NCBI RefSeq assembly: GCF_000300235.2
Contig: NZ_CP004388.1
Location: 4,224,001-4,288,000, forward strand
Origin: Thalassospira xiamenensis M-5 = DSM 17429
Lineage (GTDB): Bacteria; Pseudomonadota; Alphaproteobacteria; Rhodospirillales; Thalassospiraceae
Length of the DNA stretch: 64,000 nucleotides
Direction of reading: 5' to 3'
Shown: positions 52,140 to 60,924 of the stretch, in pieces
Numbering within the stretch: the stretch's first letter is position 1
Layout of the letters: every line of letters starts with the position of its first letter
Notes under the pieces: generated by a model
Databases searched by the model: none
The model's input: only the letters and a program-made list of their open reading frames with translations
Told to the model about the DNA's origin: nothing
Made by a program: the position numbers and the translations under genes

Positions 52140-53660
52140 TCACGACCGGATGTCGTAGAATTCATCGGTCGCGGTGTAATTCAATGCACTATCATCATCA
52201 GTTGATCGAACACCAGGTTTCGGAATTCGAATAACGAATTCCGCCCCTTCGCCGTCCGGAGCGGAAAGGGTCAAGTCACCGTTAAAATCGTCCTGAATCA
52301 ATTTCCGACATATCGGCAAACCCTGCCCCGTCCCAACGCCCCGTTCCTTCGTCGTGAAGAAATAATCGAAAATTCGATCTCGTAAATCCTCGGGGACACC
52401 ACCGCCATTATCGCGTAATCGGATAAAAACATTCTCAGCGTCCGACGTGACATTCAGTTTGATTTTGCCGGAACGTTGGCCCGACTCGCGGATCGCCTGC
52501 GAAGCATTGACGATCAGGTTGATCAGGGCCTGTGACAAATGGTTCCGCCGCCCTTCAACTTCGGTGACGTCCGTATCATAGCTTTGTTCGAGTTCGGCGA
52601 CATGTTTGACCTGGTTGCGCGTCAACGTTATCGCCGTTTCAATTTCCTCGGCGATGGAAATCCGTTCCACAGAGTCCGTTGTAGGATGGGCAAATTTCCG
52701 GATACCACGAACAATTTCCGCTATGCGATCAAGCCCCTGAATGCTCTCGCGGATCGCAAGCGGTATTTCTTCGGTCATAAAATCGATCCGTTCCGGCGCC
52801 AGTTCAAGACGAACAGACCCGTCACCTTCGTCTTTGCGGAGTGCATGAACGAAATCGTCAAAGCTGTCAGAGAGAAATTCAAGATTGTTCTGTATGTATT
52901 GGGCTGGGGTATTGATTTCATGTGCAACCCCACCAGCCAGCGTCCCCAAAGCATGCATTTTCGCGTAATCTGCAGCTTCTTCAATCACTTCCTGTTCCTG
53001 ACGTGCGCGTCTTGCATCGATATCAGCGGCAAATGCACGTTGACGGTGACGAATTACAAAGATCGCCAGGCCAATCATCACGATCATCCCGGAAAAGAAT
53101 AGATATGACAGAATCTCTATGTCGGACTTTACGCTCGCGATGTTACTTGCATTGTAGACTGACACAAAATTTGTTGTCCGCACCACCGCTTGCTGCAAGG
53201 GATCATCGATCGACACAAGTTCTTCGCGGATAAATTCCACCAATGCAGTCGCGTTCGATACGCTTTTGATCCGCTCATCAATCCGTGCGATCTTTTTATC
53301 AAGCATCCCAAGCAAATCGCCAACTTCCGGGATTTGGGCTAAAACCTGAAACCCTTCGCCCTGCTTGACCAATAGGGTTCTGCTAACAAAGATTTCATAT
53401 TCCAGTAAAACCTTTTCAAGCTCCTCCCTCTCAACAACGCCATCGGAACGGGCATACTCGATATACCGTTCGATTTCGAGGAACTGCCGCTGAATCTGGA
53501 AAACTGCCCATGCAAAATTTTCGCGATAGGCAAATTTCTCATCTTCGAGCTTTCTTACGATTGCGATCGAGAAAACCCCATAAAGAACAACGAACAGAGC
53601 CAAAATTGAAAAAATGGCCCTGTTCGATATTTTTGACAGAAAATTTCTAGTTTTGCCCAT
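52140..53660 (-). CDS. Sensor histidine kinase coupled to a periplasmic Moco-fold protein
   Basis: A 506-residue kinase. TM1 is at about residues 14-36, a periplasmic loop of about 145 residues follows, TM2 is near 187-205, then the dimerisation helix with phospho-His about 247 in LAGGVAHEINTP and an ATPase domain (INLIVNASQAI, RDNGGGVPEDLRDRIFDYFFTTK, GQGLPICRKL). The start at ATG 53660 lies inside the last codons of the upstream Moco-fold gene (stop at 53647), so translation is coupled and the two probably act as one sensing unit. Its response regulator is not in the same transcript, but several regulators flank it. Confidence 0.9.
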   Translation of the reverse strand: MGKTRNFLSKISNRAIFSILALFVVLYGVFSIAIVRKLEDEKFAYRENFAWAVFQIQRQFLEIERYIEYARSDGVVEREELEKVLLEYEIFVSRTLLVKQGEGFQVLAQIPEVGDLLGMLDKKIARIDERIKSVSNATALVEFIREELVSIDDPLQQAVVRTTNFVSVYNASNIASVKSDIEILSYLFFSGMIVMIGLAIFVIRHRQRAFAADIDARRARQEQEVIEEAADYAKMHALGTLAGGVAHEINTPAQYIQNNLEFLSDSFDDFVHALRKDEGDGSVRLELAPERIDFMTEEIPLAIRESIQGLDRIAEIVRGIRKFAHPTTDSVERISIAEEIETAITLTRNQVKHVAELEQSYDTDVTEVEGRRNHLSQALINLIVNASQAIRESGQRSGKIKLNVTSDAENVFIRLRDNGGGVPEDLRDRIFDYFFTTKERGVGTGQGLPICRKLIQDDFNGDLTLSAPDGEGAEFVIRIPKPGVRSTDDDSALNYTATDEFYDIRS

Positions 53661-54129
53661 CAATCGACTTCACCTGCCAGACGGAATAAGACCAATAGGT
53701 ATCAGTCTGGAAACGGGTATCGCTGTCATAGGGGAACACAACCCAAAACGGCCCTTTGTCTCGTACCGACATTTCCGCATCATTAAGTCGATAAACCAGG
53801 ATGGCATTGTCACGACGCAGGACACCAGCCGGAACCATCACGCTATAATCATTTAGCGCAGAAACGCGGACTGTATCGGCGGTGATGCCATAGGTATCGA
53901 ACAGAACGTCGAAATCGACACCCTGAAATTTCTGAACACCATCCGTCCATGGGGTCGAGGTGTAAAACTCGGTGCTTGGCAGTTTGGTCAATTCATCAAA
54001 CGAGACAGTCACCGTTTCACCGCCCGTGTTTGAGAGCATGAGCTTTCCGGCTGCTCGGGCGTTTTCCGTTGAGAGAAAACCGATGACACACAAAGCCATC
54101 GTAAATTTAATGATCGTTTTCATCATCAT
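53647..54129 (-). CDS. Periplasmic molybdopterin-domain-like protein next to a sensor kinase
   Basis: A 160-residue exported protein with a signal peptide (MALCVIGFLSTENARAA) and a domain that resembles the molybdopterin-binding domain of sulfite oxidase/nitrate reductase-like proteins: SFDELTKLPSTEFYTSTPWTDGVQKFQGVDFDVLFD, VSALNDYSVMVPA and RDKGPFWVVFPYD. The cofactor-ligating Cys of true sulfite oxidases is not seen, so it may bind a ligand rather than catalyse. The short overlap with the kinase suggests it acts as its periplasmic input partner. Confidence 0.75.
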   Translation of the reverse strand: MMMKTIIKFTMALCVIGFLSTENARAAGKLMLSNTGGETVTVSFDELTKLPSTEFYTSTPWTDGVQKFQGVDFDVLFDTYGITADTVRVSALNDYSVMVPAGVLRRDNAILVYRLNDAEMSVRDKGPFWVVFPYDSDTRFQTDTYWSYSVWQVKSIDGQN

Positions 54130-54216
54130 AGTTGTACTCCGAAACTGATTTACACATTGGTCACGCCAAAGGGTTACAACAATAGCTGGACCGGAAAAAA
54201 TGGCTGTATGGCCGGT

Positions 54217-55383
54217 TCATTGCGTAAAGATACTTGGAATATGTTCTTCAATCGGTTGTGGCATACCAAACAGATATCCCTGCAATTCATCAACGCCATA
54301 ACTTCTGAGACGAAGGGCTGTTGCCTCATTTTCAACGCCGGTGGCGACGACCGAATAATCAATCTGTCGGCATATCTGGACAATCCAAGAAATAAACCTG
54401 CCCGTATCGTCATTTTCCATCACCTGGCGGATCAATCGACGATCAAGTTTAACGCCAACAAAAAATTCGTGGCGCAGCAACTCCAACGCCCCTTTATCAG
54501 CCCCAAACCCATCGATAAAAATTCGTATTCCGCGATCTGAGAGAAACCTCGCGTTTTTTATAAAATTTTCGTCAATCTTGCCGAGCTGCATTTCATGAAT
54601 TTCAAACGCGACTTCCAAACCACATTTCTGCATTTCAGCAACAAAGCCAGACAAAGCCTGAACGAACTGGCTGTTGCAAACCGAGACGTAATCAAGATTA
54701 AGTGACAACAGGGCACCTGAACCCAGAATTTTGCGATAAACAGGCGCTGAATTAATCGTGATATCCATCAAACACATCGTCAGACGATCCATGACAGGCT
54801 GATTTTGGCACTGCCTGATGATTGTCCCGATATCATAACCTTTATGCACATCGGACATTCGGCAAAGAACCTCGCCCCCCGTTCGCGAAAAGTCTTCGGC
54901 ACTGACACGGGGCTGGAACGCGGTTATGACTGCGGATCGATCAAGAAGCTCATTCAACGTATCGGCAATGAGTTGATCAGCATGATTTTCTTTGCGTTTG
55001 TCCTCAATCGTCTTGAAAAGCACTTCCTTGAAGGTCGAAATCGAAATCGGCTTTGTCAGAATTTTACTGACTTTTGCCAGACCGTTTGCTTCACGCATGG
55101 GAACTGCCGAAATATTTCCGGTTAGCAGAATCCTCGGAATATCGGGGGCGCACCGAAATGCACGTTTCAGAAAGCTGATTCCATCAATCGTCGGCATCAC
55201 CAGATCAGCTACAATGATATTCACACCCGAACGATTTTTGGATAACCATTCAAGAGCTGCTTCACCATTGATATATTTGACTAAATTAAAGCTTCCGGAC
55301 AAAGAACGGGATACCGAAGCCAGAAGATTCTCATCATCATCTACTATCAGAACCGTCGGAAGACCGGCTGCAGCAACGCTCAT
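54217..55383 (-). CDS. Response regulator with EAL-like output domain (altered active site)
   Basis: A 388-residue protein: receiver at 1-135 (LIVDDDENLL, Asp60 in IIVADLVMPTIDG, TKP Lys near 105), then an EAL domain (AVITAFQPRVS, VGVKLDRRLIRQV, VATGVENEATALRLRSYGVDELQGYLFGMPQP). The signature E-x-L is EVL in GGEVLCRM, the second acid of the usual DDFGTG pair is replaced (IDGFGADKG), and FEIHE stands in for FEITE. It is probably a reduced or inactive c-di-GMP phosphodiesterase that works by binding. Start at ATG 55383 (GGAG ahead). Confidence 0.85.
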   Translation of the reverse strand: MSVAAAGLPTVLIVDDDENLLASVSRSLSGSFNLVKYINGEAALEWLSKNRSGVNIIVADLVMPTIDGISFLKRAFRCAPDIPRILLTGNISAVPMREANGLAKVSKILTKPISISTFKEVLFKTIEDKRKENHADQLIADTLNELLDRSAVITAFQPRVSAEDFSRTGGEVLCRMSDVHKGYDIGTIIRQCQNQPVMDRLTMCLMDITINSAPVYRKILGSGALLSLNLDYVSVCNSQFVQALSGFVAEMQKCGLEVAFEIHEMQLGKIDENFIKNARFLSDRGIRIFIDGFGADKGALELLRHEFFVGVKLDRRLIRQVMENDDTGRFISWIVQICRQIDYSVVATGVENEATALRLRSYGVDELQGYLFGMPQPIEEHIPSIFTQ

Positions 55384-55517
55384 CTGAAACAACTCCGGTT
55401 AGTACGAAACCTTAAAGATTCTGGGCACAAACGATCTTCACCAGTTCATACAGGTCTTGATATACTGAAGAATAATGTCAGGATGGACGCACCAATATCC
55501 CCATATGTGGAGTGTGC

Positions 55518-56495
55518 ATGACAATGGTGTCGGATCAGCCTGTCCGCATTGCTTTTGTCGATGATGATGAAAACCTTCTGTCATCGCACCGGCGGAATTT
55601 CGCGCGTCTCGCCCCGCATTGGCAGGGATTGTATTTCAACAATCCGCAAACCGCGCTGGCAGAAATTTCTGGTGATCCCGATGTTACGGCGGCGATCCTT
55701 GACATTCATATGCCGATCATGACCGGGCTTGAGCTGGCGGCCAAGCTTCGAAATCTTCGAAGCGATCTGATCATCGTCATGTTGACCGGCTATGCCGATC
55801 TGCAATCAGCATTAACCGCGGTCAATGAATTCGGTGTATTTCGGTTCTACCCCAAACCTACCGCCCTGAAGACGGTTCTTGAGGGCATCGAAACCGAAAT
55901 CGCCCGCAAACGCGGAGAAAGCCGCGATACCATCCCCGCGGCATTCCTGGATCTCTTTCATCTGGGGCTGATTGCAACCGATGACCGGCTTGCGATTTCA
56001 CATATGAATGCACAGGCTGCGGAAATGCTACGCCGATCACCCGCCATGCAGGTTAATCCTGAAAACCGGCTTCTGATCGACAATGCCCCGGATGATCTGG
56101 ATCGGTTTCTGCACCCCCCCGCCGGTCGTGTCCCAGCGATGCAACGCGGTTTTTCGCTTGATCATGAACAAGGTGCCCTTTCGGTTTTCCTGCGCCGTGT
56201 GCGAAATGGTGCTGACAAGAAAGACAGTTTTGTGTTCATTCTGGTTGAACCGGAACGAATGGGGCCGCCAACAATTGATGATCTGATTGATGTGTTTGGT
56301 CTGACCCGGTCCGAGGCCAAACTGACACAAAAACTGGCAGAAGGAATGTCCCTTGATCAGGCCGCAGATCTGGTCGGTATTTCGCTAAGCTCGGCGCGCA
56401 CCTATCTTAAAACGGTGTTTTCCAAAATCGGAGTTAACAGGCAGCCGCAATTAATGAAAACCGTGCTGTCGACCATCCCAGCCCTTCGCCGTTAA
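55518..56495 (+). CDS. Response regulator with LuxR-type HTH
   Basis: A 325-residue regulator: receiver at 1-125 (IAFVDDDENLLSS, Asp62 in AILDIHMPIMTG, Lys in FYPKPT), a middle region of about 130 residues that looks like a PAS-type domain (AFLDLFHLGLIATDDRLAIS), and a C-terminal LuxR HTH (VFGLTRSEAKLTQKLAEGMSLDQAADLVGISLSSARTYLKTVFSKIGVNRQ). The ATG at 55518 has GGAG just ahead. It is divergent from the EAL protein. It is probably the DNA-binding output of the nearby kinase system. Confidence 0.88.
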   Translation: MTMVSDQPVRIAFVDDDENLLSSHRRNFARLAPHWQGLYFNNPQTALAEISGDPDVTAAILDIHMPIMTGLELAAKLRNLRSDLIIVMLTGYADLQSALTAVNEFGVFRFYPKPTALKTVLEGIETEIARKRGESRDTIPAAFLDLFHLGLIATDDRLAISHMNAQAAEMLRRSPAMQVNPENRLLIDNAPDDLDRFLHPPAGRVPAMQRGFSLDHEQGALSVFLRRVRNGADKKDSFVFILVEPERMGPPTIDDLIDVFGLTRSEAKLTQKLAEGMSLDQAADLVGISLSSARTYLKTVFSKIGVNRQPQLMKTVLSTIPALRR

Positions 56496-56503
56496 AGTGC
56501 ATT

Positions 56504-57910
56504 TTATTGGCCTGATGCCAATCGGAAACGCACCGAGAAGATCGCGCCGCTGTGATTTTCGGGTTCATCCAGCCCGATACGGGTATCGTGGCGCAAGGCG
56601 ATTTCGCGCACAATAGACAGGCCAAGACCACATCCGTCTTCCCCGCCATCCGACACGCGATAGAACCGCTCGAACACATGCTTGCGATGTTCAAGCGCAA
56701 TGCCCGGCCCGTCATCCTCAACCACCAGCTTGATGAATGCATTGTTACCTGCCTCGGGTATTAACCGAACCGTGACCGAACTGCCTTCTGGGCAATAGGT
56801 CAACGCATTGTGGATCAGGTTCTTCAGCAATTCCTCGATCAGCGTCGCATCGCCCATGATCGGGGCCGCCCCGTCAATCCCTTCGTATCCGAGATCAATA
56901 CCGCGTTCCAGTGCCTCGGGCACCTTGCTGCCCGTGACCGCACGGGTGATCTCGCCCAGATCAATACGGACAAAGGGTCGTCCGGCCAGACCTTCGGGCG
57001 CGGACCGTGCAGATGCCAGCAACTGATTGGCAAGATGGGATGTCTGACGCGTTGATGCCGCCAGCTTTTCCATGACATCATGCAGCTTTTCCGGGTCCTT
57101 TTCACGCAGTCCCAGCTCGGCCTGGGTACGTAACGCCGCCAATGGTGTCCGCAACTGATGCGCGGCATCTGCGGTAAAGCGCTGCATGGTCGAAAGCGTA
57201 TTTTCCAAACGTTTCAGCAAATGGTTGATCGCCCCGACAAGGTGGCGCACTTCGGTTGGGACATCATGCAAAATCGGCCTCAGGTCCGAAGGCGATCTGC
57301 GGTTAAGTGCTTCTTCCAATCGCGCCAGCGGTTTAAGCCCCTGCCCGATCCCAAACCAGACAATAAGAGCCGCAATCAGGATCAGTCCGAATTGCCGGAC
57401 AGCGGCACGTGCCAGAATATCCTCGCTCAGGCTTTCGCGTGTTCCGGTAGTTTCCGCGACCAGTACGTGAAAACGGGTCGCCATCCTTGCACTGGCAACA
57501 TACCGCGATAACGCCCCGATCCGCACACGTTCACCGTTATATTCCGCATCATAAAATACCGGCTCTTCAAGTAGTGGCATCAGTTTTTCGGGAACCGGCG
57601 GTAATTCCTCATAACCAGTGATGAATTCACCTTGTGCAGTACTGACCTGATAAAAAACCCGATCCTGTGCGGAGCTTGTCAGCATCTCAAGCGCGACATA
57701 AGGCACGTCAACCTCAATCTGGCCGCCAATCAGAACCACACGATCAGCAATTGCCAGTGCAGAACTCAGAAGCGCACGATCAAACGCCTGATTGGCGGAA
57801 TGCACGGCATTGCTGCGCACCTCGAACAGCATCAGCGAACTGATCAGAAGCAACGGGATCAGAAGCCAGATCAGCAATCGCCGGCGAAGGGATGCGTTAC
57901 GCCACTTCAT
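56504..57910 (-). CDS. TctE/QseC-type sensor histidine kinase
   Basis: A 468-residue kinase. TM1 is at 12-30, a periplasmic 2CSK_N-like loop to about 170, TM2 at 175-190, then phospho-His251 in TADAAHQLRTPLAAL and the ATPase (LLKNLIHNALTYCPEGS, VEDDGPGI, GLGLSIVREI). Overlapping its regulator by four bases (ATGA), it forms a TctD/TctE-like pair. Such pairs sense organic acids and switch on transporters; the divergent solute-binding gene at 58726 is the probable target. Confidence 0.9.
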   Translation of the reverse strand: MKWRNASLRRRLLIWLLIPLLLISSLMLFEVRSNAVHSANQAFDRALLSSALAIADRVVLIGGQIEVDVPYVALEMLTSSAQDRVFYQVSTAQGEFITGYEELPPVPEKLMPLLEEPVFYDAEYNGERVRIGALSRYVASARMATRFHVLVAETTGTRESLSEDILARAAVRQFGLILIAALIVWFGIGQGLKPLARLEEALNRRSPSDLRPILHDVPTEVRHLVGAINHLLKRLENTLSTMQRFTADAAHQLRTPLAALRTQAELGLREKDPEKLHDVMEKLAASTRQTSHLANQLLASARSAPEGLAGRPFVRIDLGEITRAVTGSKVPEALERGIDLGYEGIDGAAPIMGDATLIEELLKNLIHNALTYCPEGSSVTVRLIPEAGNNAFIKLVVEDDGPGIALEHRKHVFERFYRVSDGGEDGCGLGLSIVREIALRHDTRIGLDEPENHSGAIFSVRFRLASGQ

Positions 57911-58572
57911 GTTTTTTTCAGCAGATAGCCAAGGCCGCGGATGGTCTGGATTTTGACATCAGCCGTTTCGACGCGTTTGCGTAATCGACTAATATAAAGT
58001 TCGACCGCGTTCGCACTGATATCATCCTCAAATCCGGCAAGCTGGTCTGTAATCTGTTCCTTGGATAAGACATGCCCAAGCCGCAGCAACAGAATCTCAA
58101 GGATATTCAGTTCTCGCCTTGGAATTTCGATATCCTCGCCATCAATCATCGCACGGCGGGCTACGGTATCATATGTCAGGCGGCCACAGGTGATCCGGGT
58201 ATTATGCGTACCGGAATGGCGACGCATAAGGGCGCGCACACGCGCTTCAAGCTCGATCAGTTCAAACGGTTTTGCCAGATAATCATCCGCACCAAGATCA
58301 AGGCCGCGCACACGATCATCGATATCATTGCGGGCCGTAAGGATCAACACCGCACTTTCTGACCCGCGATGACGCAACCGGCGTAGTATTTCAAGTCCGT
58401 CCATCCTGGGAAGGTTGAGATCAAGCACCACAAGACCGTATTCCTGTGTACGCAGAATTTCATCCGCTTCCTCGCCATCGGAAATCACATCAACCGCATA
58501 GCCGGCCAACTGCAAGGAGCGGGCGATGCCATCGGCAAGTGCTGCGTGATCTTCTACGACAAGGACTCTCAT
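57907..58572 (-). CDS. TctD/OmpR-type response regulator
   Basis: A 221-residue OmpR-family regulator: receiver with Asp51 in VVLDLNLPRMDG, switch Lys in LAKPFELIE, and a winged-helix output (RRELNILEILLLRLGHVLSKEQITDQL, LYISRLRKRVE, IQTIRGLGYLL). Gene order is regulator first, kinase second. It faces the solute-binding gene across 153 bases. Confidence 0.93.
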   Translation of the reverse strand: MRVLVVEDHAALADGIARSLQLAGYAVDVISDGEEADEILRTQEYGLVVLDLNLPRMDGLEILRRLRHRGSESAVLILTARNDIDDRVRGLDLGADDYLAKPFELIELEARVRALMRRHSGTHNTRITCGRLTYDTVARRAMIDGEDIEIPRRELNILEILLLRLGHVLSKEQITDQLAGFEDDISANAVELYISRLRKRVETADVKIQTIRGLGYLLKKT

Positions 58573-58725
58573 TGTATCGGGTCCGGTCCCCTGTTAAACC
58601 AGAAAGGTCTGGTACATATTGCCCGAACCACATGAATTTTCCAGATTTTGCCGGATCGGGAAAGCCTTGATATAATCATCTGGCATCACGCCTGCGCGTA
58701 AACGGTTAATGAGGGCCTGTAAGCA

Positions 58726-59847
58726 ATGAACCTGCGCAGTACTATCATTATTGCAGTTTTCTGCGCAGCAATTTTCCGCGTTTTTCCAGCGTCTGCCGAG
58801 TTGTTTGTTTTTCCTGCACAGCAAAATACAGGTCCCGGCGACCCGGAACAGAACCTGTTATCGGAAAGTCGAACTGTCGTCATTTATGGATCGGCCGACA
58901 TTGAGGCCTTTCGCCCTGTGATTGATGGCTTCCAGCAAAGTAACCCTGAAATTCGCGTCGAATATCATCAGCTACAAACGCTGGAAATGTATCACCAGAC
59001 CCTGGCGGAGCATGAAGCCGGAGAACCAAACGCCGATCTGGTGATCAGTTCTTCGATGGACTTGCAGATGAAACTGGCGAATGACGGTTATGCCATTTCC
59101 CATCAAAGCGATCAGACCCGCGCTTTGCCAAACTGGGCGCGCTGGCGCAACGAAGCATTTGCCGTCACGCAAGAACCCGCCGTAATGGCGTATAATCGGC
59201 AGTTCTTTCGCGAAAACAATCTCGAACCTCCAAGAACACGTAACGACCTCATCCGGCTTCTGAACGATCATGATGATCTGCTCAGCGAAAAAGTCACGAC
59301 CTATGATATCGAGCGCAGCGGGGTTGGCTTCCTGTTTCTGGCACGCGATGAACGCTTTTTTTCGGGGATATGGGATTTTGTCCGCACACTGGGGCAGGCA
59401 AGGGTAAAACTGTATTCCAACACATCCCCGATGCTTGAAAAAATCGCCGACGGCCAGTTGGTCCTGGGATACAATTTGCTGGGATCATATGCAGAAACAT
59501 TCAGTCGCCGAAACCCCAATCTTGGGGTGATCCTGCCTGATGATTTCATCGTTGTTTATTCCCGTATCGCCATCATTCCGCGCGGCGCGCGCAACCCGGA
59601 AACTGGCGGCAGATTCCTTGACTATATCCTTTCTATCGAAGGCCAGAGCATCCTGCAGGATGAAGGGAATTTTAACCCGGTCCGCCCCGATGTCCCACCC
59701 AGCCCGTTTTCGTCGCTGATTTTCGACCGCTACGGCGAACGGGTCCGATCATTCCCCGTAGGGCCCGGGCTTCTGGTTTATCTCGATCAGGCAAAACGCC
59801 AGCGGTTTTTAAGCCGCTGGCAGGATGCATTGCTTAATCGCCGGTAA
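58726..59847 (+). CDS. Extracellular solute-binding protein (iron/organic-acid type)
   Basis: A 373-residue periplasmic binding protein of family 1: a signal peptide ends at PASA near residue 24, then TVVIYGSADIEAFRPVIDGFQQSNPEIRVEYHQLQ, LVISSSMDLQMKLANDGYA, and FLDYILSIEGQSILQDEGNFNPVRPDV. No permease or ATPase gene follows, so it is an orphan binding protein, possibly a periplasmic sensor partner for the divergent TctDE-like kinase, as in Bct/Bug-type systems, or a part of a remote transporter. Confidence 0.85.
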   Translation: MNLRSTIIIAVFCAAIFRVFPASAELFVFPAQQNTGPGDPEQNLLSESRTVVIYGSADIEAFRPVIDGFQQSNPEIRVEYHQLQTLEMYHQTLAEHEAGEPNADLVISSSMDLQMKLANDGYAISHQSDQTRALPNWARWRNEAFAVTQEPAVMAYNRQFFRENNLEPPRTRNDLIRLLNDHDDLLSEKVTTYDIERSGVGFLFLARDERFFSGIWDFVRTLGQARVKLYSNTSPMLEKIADGQLVLGYNLLGSYAETFSRRNPNLGVILPDDFIVVYSRIAIIPRGARNPETGGRFLDYILSIEGQSILQDEGNFNPVRPDVPPSPFSSLIFDRYGERVRSFPVGPGLLVYLDQAKRQRFLSRWQDALLNRR

Positions 59848-59940
59848 AAATTTTGTATCGGCCGGAATAAAATACCATGCGGCGGTGTCTTGCTTGATGA
59901 AGGCGGATTTTCGATCCGTCCCTGTTCCAAGGAGGAATTC

Positions 59941-60327
59941 ATGAAGAAGCTTATGATCGCTGCCGGCCTGTTCACTGTGATGTCCCTACCGCTTTCGACC
60001 GCCGCCCTTGCTGCCCCCGATACCATGACCGTTGAAACCGGCATTGGCCCGGTACTTGCCGGTGGAAATGGCATGACCCTTTACACTTTTCGCAAGGACA
60101 CGGACGGACAATCGAATTGCTATGATGCCTGCGCAAGTGCTTGGCCGCCATTTATTGCCAAAGCCGGTGCAACTGCGGATGGCAACTTCGGCCTGATCCA
60201 GCGTAAAACCGGTGAAATGCAATGGGCCAAAGACGGAAAACCGCTCTATTTCTGGGTCAAAGACACTAAAAAAGGCGACACAACGGGTCATGGCTTCAAG
60301 GATATCTGGGATGCTGCCCGTCCTTAA
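59941..60327 (+). CDS. Secreted COG4315-type protein (YxxxxD repeat family)
   Basis: A 128-residue exported protein. The signal peptide ends at ALAAP near residue 25. The mature part shows LYTFRKDTDGQSNCYDACASAWPPFIAK and LYFWVKDTKKGDTTGHGFKDIWDAARP, the paired Y/W-x-(F/W)-x-x-D motif of COG4315. Two cysteines (CYDAC) could form a disulfide. AAGGAGG lies just ahead of ATG 59941. It is followed by an ECF sigma gene and may belong to its envelope-stress regulon. Confidence 0.85.
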   Translation: MKKLMIAAGLFTVMSLPLSTAALAAPDTMTVETGIGPVLAGGNGMTLYTFRKDTDGQSNCYDACASAWPPFIAKAGATADGNFGLIQRKTGEMQWAKDGKPLYFWVKDTKKGDTTGHGFKDIWDAARP

Positions 60328-60420
60328 GCGACCAATCCGTAACAGGTCTGACTGCAATTTGTTTTGCAAGTCTTCCGGGGCAGTACGAAATTCGTTTCGT
60401 GCTGCCCGGAGGATAATGTG

Positions 60421-60924
60421 ATGTCGCGACAGAGTCAGGCGATGCTTGATCTGATCCCGCAATTGCGCCGCTATGCGCGCAGCCTGACCCGATCATCGCA
60501 CGATGCCGAAGACCTGTTGCAGGACTGCCTGACAAATGCTGTGGAAAACGAGGCATCCTGGCGCGGCACCAATCTGCGCGCATGGATGACACGAATCATG
60601 ACCAATCTGAATTACAATAACCTGCGCAAAAACCGCCGCACCCCGCCACATATCCCAATCAATACCACCGACAGCGATCCGGGTCTGCAAAGTCCCAATC
60701 TGACTGTCGAACATTATGCCTTTCGCGAGGCAGCGGAAAAATTGCCGGTCGATCAGCGATCTGTATTGATGTTGGTGGCGATTGAAGGATACAGCTATGG
60801 CGAAACCGCAGAGATTCTTGACATACCGGTAGGCACGGTAATGTCACGCCTGTCACGTGCCCGTCACTTCCTTGCCAAACAGCTTTCCGGCAACAATATT
60901 GTTGAATTACGGAGTTCCAGATGA
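60421..60924 (+). CDS. ECF sigma factor (RpoE-like)
   Basis: A 167-residue ECF sigma factor: region 2 RRYARSLTRSSHDAEDLLQDCLTNAVEN, region 4 LPVDQRSVLMLVAIEGYSYGETAEILDIPVGTVMSRLSRARHFL. The length is typical. I take ATG 60421 (GGAGG ahead). The stop overlaps the ATG of the next gene by four bases, so sigma and anti-sigma are coupled. It is likely to control envelope or oxidative stress genes. Confidence 0.93.
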   Translation: MSRQSQAMLDLIPQLRRYARSLTRSSHDAEDLLQDCLTNAVENEASWRGTNLRAWMTRIMTNLNYNNLRKNRRTPPHIPINTTDSDPGLQSPNLTVEHYAFREAAEKLPVDQRSVLMLVAIEGYSYGETAEILDIPVGTVMSRLSRARHFLAKQLSGNNIVELRSSR

